From NCBI GenBank assembly GCA_017476265.1, contig JAFVAC010000061.1, positions 1-57,961 of the forward strand: a DNA stretch of 57,961 nucleotides. Direction: 5' to 3'. This document shows, piece after piece, positions 48,322 through 56,604 of this stretch (position 1 is the stretch's first letter; each line of letters starts with the position of its first letter). This stretch comes from Clostridia bacterium (lineage in GTDB: Bacteria; Bacillota; Clostridia; Christensenellales; DTU072). Under the pieces are notes generated by a model. It did no database searches. It worked only from the letters and a program-made list of their open reading frames with translations, and was not told the DNA's origin. Made by a program: the position numbers and the translations under genes.

Positions 48322-49206
48322 ATGCATTGGACAGGACAAGTGGAAAGCGTGGCTTTCACCCTCTTCGGAAAGACCATCGCCTGGTACGGCATCATCATCA
48401 CCGCCGCGATGGTCATCGGACTTTTGGTCGGGATCCGGCTCGCGCGCAGGACCGGCATCAAGAGCGACGACGCGCTCGAACTCTTTTTGATCGCGATCCC
48501 TCTCGCCATCGTCGGTGCAAGACTGGGGTGGGTGTTTGCCAATCTCAGCAAAATACACAATTTTTTGGACGTCATTGCGGTATGGGACGGCGGTCTGACC
48601 ATCCTCACCGGCGCGCCGATGGGGATCCTGGGCGGCTTTATCTGGTGCAAGTGGAGAAAAGTCAACTTCTGGAAGCTCGCCGACTCGGTGGTCTTCGTCA
48701 TCCTCCTCAGCCAAGGCTTGGGCAGATGGGGGAACTTTATGAACCAGGAGCTGTACGGCGTACAAGTCGTCACCGACCCGAATATGCAATGGTTCCCGCT
48801 GTCCGTATTCATCAGCAGAGGCGGACTGATGGAGTGGCATCCGGCGGCGTTTTTCTATGAAATGGTGCTGGATATCCTCTTCTTCTTCGTGCTGTTCTAC
48901 ATCTCCCGACACCTGTATCTGACCGGGAGCGGAGTCCTGCAATATCTATGCACCTACTGCATCATCCGCTTTGTGATGGAGTTTTTTAGGACCAGCACCG
49001 ATATGTTCGGCATTCCCCACACCGCGCAGATCGCCTGCGCCGTCGGAGCCGTATTGAGCCTCGGGGCGATCGTCTTTATGGCGGTCCGAAAAGTCAAGAG
49101 AAAGGAAAAAATATGGTATAAAGACGGGATCCCGGACGAATTTTTCATCGGGACAGGGATCCGCAGAAAACAAAAAGAGGAGAAGACGCCGACCCCGTCG
49201 GTGTGA
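48322..49206 (+). CDS. lgt: Prolipoprotein diacylglyceryl transferase
   Basis: 294 residues, about seven membrane segments. The Lgt signature GRWGNFMNQELYG is present, with the YGIIITAAMVIGLLVG start, the essential His region WHPAAFFYE and a basic cytosolic tail. It transfers diacylglycerol to the lipobox Cys of prolipoproteins, which is the anchoring step needed by the three lipoproteins in this window. It lies 68 bases after galK. Confidence 0.97.
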   Translation: MHWTGQVESVAFTLFGKTIAWYGIIITAAMVIGLLVGIRLARRTGIKSDDALELFLIAIPLAIVGARLGWVFANLSKIHNFLDVIAVWDGGLTILTGAPMGILGGFIWCKWRKVNFWKLADSVVFVILLSQGLGRWGNFMNQELYGVQVVTDPNMQWFPLSVFISRGGLMEWHPAAFFYEMVLDILFFFVLFYISRHLYLTGSGVLQYLCTYCIIRFVMEFFRTSTDMFGIPHTAQIACAVGAVLSLGAIVFMAVRKVKRKEKIWYKDGIPDEFFIGTGIRRKQKEEKTPTPSV

Positions 49207-49242
49207 TCCGCACTCGATAAGACGATATATATAGGAGAAAAA

Positions 49243-50667
49243 ATGAGAAATCTTACTTTATTGACGGACTTGTACCAGCTGACGATGATGAACGCCTATC
49301 TCGAGACGGGCAAGGCGGACACGATGGCAAACTTCGACGTCTTTTTCCGTGCCAAAGAGCATCTGGAATTCGCCGTGTGCGCCGGACTGGAACAAGCCAT
49401 CGACTACATCAACAACCTGCACTTTGAAGAGGACGACATCGCCTACTTGCGCAGTCTGAACCTCTTTGGCGAAGACTTCTTCGAGTATCTCCGGCACTTC
49501 AAGTTCACCGGCAGCATCTCCGCGATACGAGAGGGCGAGATCGTCTTCCCGGGAGAGCCTCTTCTGACCGTGACGGCGCCTCTTATTCAAGCCCAACTGG
49601 TGGAGACCGCTCTCTTGAACATCCTCAATCACCAGACTCTGATCGCCACCAAGTCGATGAAGATCTGCCAAGAGGCAAAAGCCTCGGTGATGGAGTTCGG
49701 TCTGCGCAGAGCGCAAGGACCCGACGCCGGGATCTACGGCGCGAGAGCCGCCATTATCGGCGGGTGCTCCTCCACCAGCAACGTCCTGACCTGTCAGATG
49801 TTCGACGTGCCCTGCTCCGGTACGCACGCGCACAGTTGGGTGATGAGTTTTCCCACCGAACTGGACGCCTTCCGGGCGTATGCAAAGATCTACCCCAACA
49901 ACTGTCTGCTCCTTGTCGATACCTACGACACCTTGAAGAGCGGCGTCCCCAACGCCATCAAAGTCTTCGACGAGATGAGAGCGCAGGGACTGAAGCCGAA
50001 AGGGATCCGACTGGATAGCGGGGACCTTGCGTATCTGTCCAAAGAGGCGCGGAAGATGCTGGACGAAGCGGGCTATCCCGACGCGGTCATCTGCGCGAGC
50101 GGAGATATCGACGAATATATCCTGTCCTCCCTCAATCAGCAGGGCGCCAAGATCGACGTATACGGGATCGGGACGAAACTCATCACCTCCTCTCTGACCC
50201 CCGCGCTCGGCGGTGTGTACAAACTGAGCGCGCTGCAAGAAAACGGTGTTTGGGTCCCCAAAATGAAGTTCTCCGACACCGTAGAGAAGATAACCAATCC
50301 GGGCATCAAGACGACGTGGCGCATCTACAACGAGGAAGGAAAGGCAAAAGCCGACCTGATATCTTTACGCGACGAGACGTTCGATACGACCAAACCCTTG
50401 ACCATCTTCCACCCGGTGGAGACCTGGAAGCACACGACCTTTACGAAATACTCGATGCGCAATCTGATGGTGGAAGTCTTCCGCGACGGGGTCCAGGTCT
50501 ACTTCTCCCCGACGCTGAAGGAGATCGCCGCGTACGCCAAGAAAATGCGGGAAGAATTTTGGGAAGAGTACACCCGTCTTGTCAATCCGCACGTCTACAA
50601 GGTCGATCTGTCCGATAAATTGTACGATCTGAAAAAGGATCTGACCTACAAAAACGCAAAGGACTGA
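49243..50667 (+). CDS. pncB: Nicotinate phosphoribosyltransferase
   Basis: 474 residues. It makes nicotinate mononucleotide in NAD salvage. Segments: LLTDLYQLTMMNAYLE, EFGLRRAQGPDAGIYGARAA, the phospho-His region CSGTHAHSWVMSFP, and GIRLDSGDLAYLSKEAR. AGGAG precedes the ATG. One base after its TGA begins the short leucine-rich-repeat gene. Confidence 0.97.
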   Translation: MRNLTLLTDLYQLTMMNAYLETGKADTMANFDVFFRAKEHLEFAVCAGLEQAIDYINNLHFEEDDIAYLRSLNLFGEDFFEYLRHFKFTGSISAIREGEIVFPGEPLLTVTAPLIQAQLVETALLNILNHQTLIATKSMKICQEAKASVMEFGLRRAQGPDAGIYGARAAIIGGCSSTSNVLTCQMFDVPCSGTHAHSWVMSFPTELDAFRAYAKIYPNNCLLLVDTYDTLKSGVPNAIKVFDEMRAQGLKPKGIRLDSGDLAYLSKEARKMLDEAGYPDAVICASGDIDEYILSSLNQQGAKIDVYGIGTKLITSSLTPALGGVYKLSALQENGVWVPKMKFSDTVEKITNPGIKTTWRIYNEEGKAKADLISLRDETFDTTKPLTIFHPVETWKHTTFTKYSMRNLMVEVFRDGVQVYFSPTLKEIAAYAKKMREEFWEEYTRLVNPHVYKVDLSDKLYDLKKDLTYKNAKD

Positions 50668-50668
50668 T

Positions 50669-51160
50669 ATGAAGAGCGTCCTGTTTATGTCCGACGGAAA
50701 GAAGTTGCGGATCGGCGACTTCTTCTATAAAAAAGAGCGCGGCGAAGTCACTTTGGTCCGATATGCCGGGCACAAGTCCCGCGTGACCGTCCCCGAAGGG
50801 GTCGCTCTGATCGCCGACGAGTGCTTTTCCGACGTGAAGACGAAAGAAGTCGTCCTCCCCGAAGGTGTGCGCGAGATCGGGCGCAGGGCTTTCTATTGCT
50901 CCGCCGTCAAAAAAGTCTCTCTCCCCGCCTCGGTAAAGACGGTCGGGAGCGGTGCGTTTGACTGCTCCGGGATAGAATCCCTCTCGATCAACAACCCGAA
51001 CGTTTTTTTCTATCCCGAGATCTTCGACCACGCCTACGACCTGAAGGAGATATCCTTTGCCGGGACGATCGACGAATGGGAAAAGATCTTCGAGGGGCAG
51101 ACCTATTCCGCGACGTTTTCGGTGCGTTTTTCCGACGGAACGACAAAGACCTATCAATGA
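50669..51160 (+). CDS. Short cytosolic BspA-type leucine-rich-repeat protein
   Basis: 163 residues with no signal peptide. Three to four LRR_5 units are visible: VTVPEGVALIADECFSDV, VVLPEGVREIGRRAFYCS, VSLPASVKTVGSGAFDCS, then IFDHAYDLKEISFAGTIDEWEKIF. The last part (TIDEWEKI) is the usual end of such proteins. The start is one base after the pncB stop, so translation is probably coupled. Function unknown; unlike the two lipoproteins it should stay inside the cell. Confidence 0.8.
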   Translation: MKSVLFMSDGKKLRIGDFFYKKERGEVTLVRYAGHKSRVTVPEGVALIADECFSDVKTKEVVLPEGVREIGRRAFYCSAVKKVSLPASVKTVGSGAFDCSGIESLSINNPNVFFYPEIFDHAYDLKEISFAGTIDEWEKIFEGQTYSATFSVRFSDGTTKTYQ

Positions 51161-51177
51161 TCGCCGGTACAGGCGAA

Positions 51178-51206
51178 AAAGCGGTCCTTCGACCGCTTTA
51201 TTTTTT
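51178..51206. terminator. Bidirectional terminator between the LRR gene and the SDR gene
   Basis: A perfect 9-bp stem (51178-51186 with 51191-51199), loop CTTC, with a T run at its plus-strand end. The SDR stop codon (51198-51200) on the minus strand lies in the right arm. Confidence 0.85.
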
Positions 51207-51995
51207 GCCCAAACGAAAATAGAAGAAGGCTTCCGCACGGGACAGTAGCCCCTGCGGGACGATCGTCGCCAAAAGCGCGGCGCACTTGTTGATAAACCCC
51301 GACGTATACACGCCCTGCTTCTTTCTTGCGCAAAGTCGAAAGACGACTTTTGACACGGCTTCGGGAGACTGTCCGGACTGCTCCGTCTTCTGCAAAAACC
51401 GTGTCGCCGAGACGAGATCCCGCCGATAGTCCCCGACGGACTGCCTCTTGTAGACCTTTCGTTTGAAAGTGAAATCCGTCGCCGTTCCGCCGGGCATGAC
51501 AGCGAGCGCTTTGACGCCCTTTTTTGACAGTTCCAGCCGAAGCGCCCGAATCAACGCGTTAACGGCGGCTTTGGACGAAGTATAGAAAGCGTCGTACGCG
51601 ATGGGGACCAACGCGCCCAGACTACTCACCACGCACGCCGTCCCTCGCCCCTGTCGCAAGACGGGCAAAAGACGCTTTACGGCGAACAAAAATCCGAAAA
51701 AATTCACCTCGTACAGATAGCGCACGTCCGCTTCTTCGACGTACTCCAAAGGCGCGGACATGGAAAAACCCGCCGAATAGACCAGTACGTCGAGACGTCC
51801 GACCCCCTGCGCGTACTTTGTCAATTCTTGTCCGTACGCCTCTTTGTCGGAGACGTCGCAGAGTATGTTCTTGACGCCGGCGACCGTACAAGGACGGCGA
51901 CTCAGATTGGTCACGTCGTACCCCGAGGAGGAAAAACGCTTTGCCGTCGCCTCCCCGATCCCCGACGATCCGCCGATAATAAGACAAGTCTTCAT
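51198..51995 (-). CDS. Short-chain dehydrogenase/reductase
   Basis: About 265 residues from ATG 51995. Cofactor motif LIIGGSSGIGEATA; NNAG replaced by VYSAGFS; catalytic VSSLGAL and YTSSKAA (Tyr-x3-Lys); PGGTATDF. The C-terminal ~60 residues (SPEAVSKVVFRLCARKKQGVYTSGF) resemble SDRs that act on lipids or sugars, but the substrate is unknown. The ribosome binding site lies inside a 10-bp hairpin (51998-52022). Confidence 0.88.
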   Translation of the reverse strand: MKTCLIIGGSSGIGEATAKRFSSSGYDVTNLSRRPCTVAGVKNILCDVSDKEAYGQELTKYAQGVGRLDVLVYSAGFSMSAPLEYVEEADVRYLYEVNFFGFLFAVKRLLPVLRQGRGTACVVSSLGALVPIAYDAFYTSSKAAVNALIRALRLELSKKGVKALAVMPGGTATDFTFKRKVYKRQSVGDYRRDLVSATRFLQKTEQSGQSPEAVSKVVFRLCARKKQGVYTSGFINKCAALLATIVPQGLLSRAEAFFYFRLGKK

Positions 51996-51997
51996 AT

Positions 51998-52022
51998 AAA
52001 AATCCCTCCGAAAGGGATTTTT
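51998..52022 (-). terminator. Terminator-like hairpin that covers the SDR ribosome binding site
   Basis: A perfect 10-bp stem (51998-52007 with 52013-52022), loop of five, with T5 in its downstream minus-strand arm. It lies 56 bases after the stop of the upstream gene, and GGAGGG (52009-52004), the SDR ribosome binding site, is part of the stem and loop. Confidence 0.7.
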
Positions 52023-52077
52023 GACGAAAGGAAGAAGAATATCCCTTATTAACCTGCGAGTAAGCCCGATCGAACGG

Positions 52078-52854
52078 TTATTTGACCAGTTTTCCCGTGG
52101 TGGCGTCCTGGAACAGAAGCCAGTAGCCGTCATAGCCCGACGGCAGTCCCTCCACCTTCAAAAAGTTCGCCACGCCGGAGGCGATCTTGGGCGGAAGGAC
52201 GCGCTCCTTGCCCGGGACGCCGTATCCGATCAAAGTCACTCGCCCCTCTTCTCTGAGCCGACCCACGACGTAGTAGTCCTCGCCGTCATAGTTGATCTTG
52301 ATCCATTCCGAATCGGGGAACGCCGACTTCAACTTGTCTTCGACGGGATGGATGACGAACAGTTCGTCCAGCTTTTCCCTTACGCCGGTGTAGTAGACCG
52401 CGCCGTCGGACGCGGCAAGCCGGAAGAGGAGTTCTTCCCGTTCGTCCTCCGACTCTTTACTCTCTTGCGGCGCGTCTTCTATTGGCTTTTCCTCCGTTTC
52501 CTTTTCCCCTTCTTCGACCGACGGGAGAGCGACCGCGGGCGCGAACGCGAGTTCTTCCGTCACGTCGGAGACTTTGAGTATGAGCCCGCCTCGAGCGATG
52601 ACCTTGCCGTCTTGTGCGATCACGCACCCGATACGATCGTTTTCCTTAAAGTCCACGTCGTCATACTCCTTTTCGGTCCTTGCCCCCGTCAAAGGAAAGG
52701 CAAGGAGCCTCTCGCCGAGCTTTACGCCCGCGATCATCGAGTCGGAGAAGTTTTGTCCCACGACTTTCATGCCGACGTCGTCCCCGACGCGCACGACCGA
52801 CAGATATCCGTCCTCCCGTCCGGTCAGGACCACCGTCTTTTTGATCAGATTCAT
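52078..52854 (-). CDS. Conserved-looking hypothetical protein, two domains with an acidic linker
   Basis: 258 residues; I do not recognise the family. Residues 1-100 form one domain (KKTVVLTGREDGYLSVVRV, then IGCVIAQDGKVIARGG), ~108-142 an acidic linker with 15 or more Glu/Asp, and ~145-258 a second domain (EWIKINYDGEDYYVVGRL, PSGYDGYWLLFQDATTG). No signal peptide, no membrane segment, no catalytic motif that I can name. The start has only a weak GGGGG upstream. It is divergent from the flavodoxin-fold gene at 52979. Confidence 0.75.
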   Translation of the reverse strand: MNLIKKTVVLTGREDGYLSVVRVGDDVGMKVVGQNFSDSMIAGVKLGERLLAFPLTGARTEKEYDDVDFKENDRIGCVIAQDGKVIARGGLILKVSDVTEELAFAPAVALPSVEEGEKETEEKPIEDAPQESKESEDEREELLFRLAASDGAVYYTGVREKLDELFVIHPVEDKLKSAFPDSEWIKINYDGEDYYVVGRLREEGRVTLIGYGVPGKERVLPPKIASGVANFLKVEGLPSGYDGYWLLFQDATTGKLVK

Positions 52855-52921
52855 ATGCCCCCGTTTTTCTCTATCCTATGCAAAAGGACCGCCCTTTATA
52901 CCCGCGACGGATGGGAAAGGA

Positions 52922-52950
52922 TTGACTAAAAGTCCTTTCCGTACTATACT
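52922..52950 (+). promoter_or_regulatory. Promoter of the flavodoxin-fold/thiN unit
   Basis: TTGACT (52922-52927) and TATACT (52945-52950), 17 bases apart, 29 bases before the ATG at 52979. Confidence 0.7.
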
Positions 52951-52978
52951 AATCAATAGAAAAGTATCGGAGGAAGCT

Positions 52979-53599
52979 ATGAAAGTTTTGTTGATTAACG
53001 GCAGTCCCAACGCGAAAGGTTGCACCTACACCGCTCTGAAAGAAGTCGCTGACAAACTGAACGAACACGGGATCGAGACCGAAATATACCAGGTGGGCAA
53101 AAAGCCCGTCGCCGGCTGTATCGCCTGTCGGACCTGTTTCAAGACCGGAAAGTGCGTCTTTGACGACGGCGTGAACACTCTGAACGCTCGCGCGGAGGAG
53201 TTCGACGCGGTGATCGTAGGCGCTCCCGTGTACTATGCCGGACCCGCCGGACAGGCATGCGCCTTTTTGGACAGACTCTTTTACTCCTCTCGCGGAAAGT
53301 GGGCGGGCAAACCCGCCGCGGCGGTCGTGTCTTGTCGTCGGGGCGGTGCCTCTGCGGCATATGACCGGCTCAATAAGTACTTCACCATCGGCAATATGCC
53401 CGTCGTCTCCGCCAACTACTGGAACCAGGTCCACGGCAACAACCCCGAAGAAGTCAAGCAGGACCTCGAAGGGATGCAGACCATGCGCGTCCTCGGTGAA
53501 AACATGGCGTATCTGTTAAAGTGCCTGAAAGCCGCCAAAGAGGCGGGAGTGCCCGCGCCCGTATACGAACCGCGCGTCTTCACCAACTTCATTCGATAA
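52979..53599 (+). CDS. Flavodoxin-fold NAD(P)H-dependent FMN reductase
   Basis: 206 residues from ATG 52979 with GGAGG upstream; the frame is open far upstream but that part overlaps the opposite gene. The FMN-phosphate loop is LINGSPNAKGCTYTAL; the second flavin contact is VGAPVYYAGPAGQACAFLDRLFY. A Cys pair CIACRTCFKTGKC at ~47-59 is typical of the iron-sulphur flavoprotein-like branch, so a cluster may bind. Substrate not known. It is coupled to thiN by a one-base gap. Confidence 0.9.
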   Translation: MKVLLINGSPNAKGCTYTALKEVADKLNEHGIETEIYQVGKKPVAGCIACRTCFKTGKCVFDDGVNTLNARAEEFDAVIVGAPVYYAGPAGQACAFLDRLFYSSRGKWAGKPAAAVVSCRRGGASAAYDRLNKYFTIGNMPVVSANYWNQVHGNNPEEVKQDLEGMQTMRVLGENMAYLLKCLKAAKEAGVPAPVYEPRVFTNFIR

Positions 53600-53600
53600 G

Positions 53601-54233
53601 ATGTCGGTCTGCCATATCGTCGGCGCGGGAGCGTATACGCCCATAAAACCCGACCTATCCCCGGGGGATCTTGTCGTCGTATGCGACGGCGGATTGCGCT
53701 ACGTCGAAAAATACAGCATTACGCCCGACTGTATCATAGGAGACTTCGACTCCTTGGGCTACGTTCCCGAGGGCGACAACGTGGTCGTACTCCCCGTCAA
53801 AAAGGACGTCACCGACGTAGGCGCCGCGATCGAACTCGCCGAAAAAAAGGGCTGTCGGGAGTACCGTCTCTACGGATGCGCCGGCGGCAGGATCTCTCAT
53901 ACGATCGCCAATCTGCAAAACCTGCTCCCGCTCGCTCGGTCCGGAAAAACCGTCTATCTGTATGACGAAAGGGAGGTAGTCACCTATCTCCACAACGCTT
54001 CGATGACCTTCCGGAATTCTTCCGGCACCCTGTCCCTTTTTTCGGTAGGAAAAGCCGAAGGCGTGACCGCGACGGGCGTCGCCTACCCCCTTTCGGACGC
54101 CACCTTGACCGAGACCTTTCCCCTCGGCGTCAGCAATGAGTTTTTGTCCGATCAGGCTACCGTAAAAGTATCTTCCGGGACCCTACTGGTCACCTTCCCG
54201 ATAGATTGTCCTTTACCTAAACGCGAACGGTAA
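53601..54233 (+). CDS. thiN: Thiamine diphosphokinase
   Basis: 210 residues. It makes thiamine diphosphate from thiamine and ATP. Signature segments: VVCDGGLRYVEKYSITPDCIIGDFDSLG, KDVTDVGAAIELA (the usual KD-xTD), and GGRISHTIANLQ. No good Shine-Dalgarno stands before the ATG, so it depends on the gene above. A terminator follows. Confidence 0.95.
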   Translation: MSVCHIVGAGAYTPIKPDLSPGDLVVVCDGGLRYVEKYSITPDCIIGDFDSLGYVPEGDNVVVLPVKKDVTDVGAAIELAEKKGCREYRLYGCAGGRISHTIANLQNLLPLARSGKTVYLYDEREVVTYLHNASMTFRNSSGTLSLFSVGKAEGVTATGVAYPLSDATLTETFPLGVSNEFLSDQATVKVSSGTLLVTFPIDCPLPKRER

Positions 54234-54285
54234 AAAAAGGATCGGGCTGTCAGACGACAACCCGATCAAATGTTTTTAACAAGAT

Positions 54286-54316
54286 AAGGACGGTCGAAAC
54301 GACCTTCCTTTTTTAT
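54286..54316. terminator. Terminator between thiN and the GlmU-like gene
   Basis: An imperfect stem (54286-54297 with 54300-54310, one mismatch) is followed by T6; a second inverted repeat (54240-54267) lies just before it. It serves thiN on the plus strand and probably also the minus-strand gene that ends at 54316. Confidence 0.75.
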
Positions 54317-55308
54317 TATTTTCTCTCCCACTTCTCCTTGAAGACCTGGCGGGACCGCGCGATGCAGAAGTTCCCCTCTGGGATATCCTCGGTGATGGTG
54401 CTGCCCGCCGCAATGAACGCTCCGTTGTGGACGGTGACCGGCGCGACGAGATTGGTGTTCGCCCCGATGAAGACGTTACTGCCTACCGTGCAGCGTTGCT
54501 TTTTGACGCCGTTATAGTTGGCGAATACAGAGCCGCATCCGACGTTGGTGTTTTCGCCGACGTCGCTGTCTCCGACGTATGCGAGGTGCGCCATCTTGAC
54601 GCCGTCGGAGATGTTGCTGTTTTTGATCTCCACAAAGTCTCCCACGCGGCAGTAGGCGCCGATGTTCGCGCCTTTACGCAGACAGGCGAAAGGTCCGACG
54701 GTGGTGTTGTTACCGATCTTGGCTTCCAGCGCGTAGGTCGCCCGGACGTCCACGTTCTCGCCGACTTCGGTGTCGATGAGTTCGCAGTTGGAGAACAGGA
54801 CGGCGTTTTTGTGGACGTGCGTCTTGCCGGAGAGGACCACCATGGGATGGATGATGACTCCGTCCTCGATGACGACGTCGAGGTCGATGTAGGTCGTGGC
54901 GGGATCGTAGATGAGTACGTCCCGTTCCGCATACTTGTCCAAAATGTAGTCCTTGAGATAATTCGCCACAAACCCCACGTCACAGAGTTTTTTCACCTGA
55001 AAGGCGAAGATGTTTTCGCATTTCTTAAACGATCCCTCGTACCCCTTTTTGGTGATGAAGCCGTCGCCGATCTTGTAGGACGTCTTCAGCCCCTCGCACT
55101 CTTCGGCAAGGGACTCCAAAAAACTCTCCGTCAAAAGGTGCGTATCGTTGTAGACGACGCAATAGTACCCCTCTACGTCGGCGGGGACTTGATCGGGCGA
55201 ATCGATCTCCTCCACGTTCTTCAAGAAATAGTCCTGTATCCCTTTCAGGGTCCGTCCGGCGGCGGTCACATGCGCCAGTCGCTCCTCTTTTACTCGAAAA
55301 ATCCTCAT
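54316..55308 (-). CDS. GlmU-like glucosamine-1-phosphate acetyltransferase without uridylyltransferase domain
   Basis: 330 residues, against about 450 for GlmU. Residues ~135-330 form the left-handed beta-helix half: DPATTYIDLDVVIEDGV, GPFACLRKGANIGAYCRVGDFVEIKNS, HLAYVGDSDVGENTNVGCGS (catalytic His241), ANYNGVKK (262-270) and FIGANTNLVAPVTV. That is the CoA-dependent acetyltransferase. The N-terminal 130 residues have no LAAGxGTRM motif; a remnant such as YNDTHLLTESFLESL may come from a decayed nucleotidyltransferase. The start overlaps the glmM stop (ATGA), so it should act just after GlmM. UTP-dependent activity must come from elsewhere if it exists. Confidence 0.85.
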   Translation of the reverse strand: MRIFRVKEERLAHVTAAGRTLKGIQDYFLKNVEEIDSPDQVPADVEGYYCVVYNDTHLLTESFLESLAEECEGLKTSYKIGDGFITKKGYEGSFKKCENIFAFQVKKLCDVGFVANYLKDYILDKYAERDVLIYDPATTYIDLDVVIEDGVIIHPMVVLSGKTHVHKNAVLFSNCELIDTEVGENVDVRATYALEAKIGNNTTVGPFACLRKGANIGAYCRVGDFVEIKNSNISDGVKMAHLAYVGDSDVGENTNVGCGSVFANYNGVKKQRCTVGSNVFIGANTNLVAPVTVHNGAFIAAGSTITEDIPEGNFCIARSRQVFKEKWERK

Positions 55309-56594
55309 AAAATCATCTCCTCAATAAATTTTTTGATCTCCCTTGCTCGCTTGATCGCCACTTGCTCTGTCGGCGCTTCGGCAAGGATCCTCACTTTCGG
55401 TTCGGTCCCGCTCGGTCTCACCACCGTGCGGCAGTCGGTCAGTCGGGATACATACTCCCTTATCTCCTTTTCCCGCGCAAAAAATCGCGCTTTTTGCTCC
55501 TCGGTACACATGATACAATCGTTGATGGCGGGGTAGTCAACGATATCGTCATACTCGGCTATATCCACCCTTTTTGCAAGCGCCGCGACAAGGAGTCCGG
55601 AAAGGATTCCGTCCCCTGTCGGCGCATAGTCGGCAAAGATCATGTGCCCGGACTGTTCGCCTCCCACGTTGTACCCGCCCTTTTTCATTTCGCGGGAGAC
55701 GTATTTGTCTCCGACGTCGGCGCGGATCAACGTGATACCCGCCTTTTTCATGGCGACTTCCGTCCCCATATTGCTCATCACGGTCCCGACGACCACGTCT
55801 CCGGCGAGCGCGCCGCGCGACTTCATGTCCTTGGCGCACAGGTACATCATCTTGTCGCCGTCGTAGACCTTGCCGCCCTTGGCGGTCATCACACGGTCTC
55901 CGTCTCCGTCAAAACAGAAGGCGATATCGACGGAAGGATCGGTCGATTTTTTTGCGATGAACTCCGGCACCATCGCGCCGCAACCGCAGTTGATGTTCTT
56001 GCCGTCGGTCTCGGTATTGTAGGCGATCACTTTGGCGCCCGCCCGCAGGAAGACTTCGGGCGCGATGATCGAGGTGGCGCCGTTGGCACAGTCGAGCGCA
56101 ACGGTCAAGCCGGACAGATCGGGCGCAACTTTATTCAGAAGAAAAGAGAGGTATTTCCGATACCCTTCCGGTTCGGACAAGTACGTCCCGCGCTTGGTCG
56201 GGGTATACGATTTTTGCCCGTCGATGACCGCCTCCACCGTCCTTTCCTCTCCCTCGGACGCTTTGGACCCGTCGGAGGAAAAGAGTTTGACGCCGTTGTA
56301 TTCCGGCGGATTGTGGCTGGCGGAGAGCATGACGCCATAGTCCGCGCCGTAAGCCTTGGTCAAGTAGGACAGACACGGCGTAGGCACCATACCGACGTCG
56401 ATCACGTCCACGCCGTCGAAAAGCAGCCGCTCGGTAAGATGCCGCGCGATCCTCGGTCCGCTCTCCCGCGGATCCAAACCGATCAAAATTTTTTGCCCGC
56501 CGAGGCTTGCGATACCGTCGGCGATTTGGTACAGATATTCTTCCGTAAAGGCGTCCGCCTTTTTTCGGATCCCGTCGGTCCCGAAATGTCCCAT
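55305..56594 (-). CDS. glmM: Phosphoglucosamine mutase
   Basis: 429 residues. It converts glucosamine-6-phosphate to glucosamine-1-phosphate. MGHFGTDGIR at the start, the phospho-Ser loop SASHNPPEYNGVKLF, the metal motif CFDGDGDRVM, and the C-terminal RPSGTEPKVRIL. It shares a 4-base overlap with the GlmU-like gene, its next step in UDP-GlcNAc synthesis. Confidence 0.97.
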   Translation of the reverse strand: MGHFGTDGIRKKADAFTEEYLYQIADGIASLGGQKILIGLDPRESGPRIARHLTERLLFDGVDVIDVGMVPTPCLSYLTKAYGADYGVMLSASHNPPEYNGVKLFSSDGSKASEGEERTVEAVIDGQKSYTPTKRGTYLSEPEGYRKYLSFLLNKVAPDLSGLTVALDCANGATSIIAPEVFLRAGAKVIAYNTETDGKNINCGCGAMVPEFIAKKSTDPSVDIAFCFDGDGDRVMTAKGGKVYDGDKMMYLCAKDMKSRGALAGDVVVGTVMSNMGTEVAMKKAGITLIRADVGDKYVSREMKKGGYNVGGEQSGHMIFADYAPTGDGILSGLLVAALAKRVDIAEYDDIVDYPAINDCIMCTEEQKARFFAREKEIREYVSRLTDCRTVVRPSGTEPKVRILAEAPTEQVAIKRAREIKKFIEEMIL

Positions 56595-56604
56595 AGTGCC
56601 TCTT

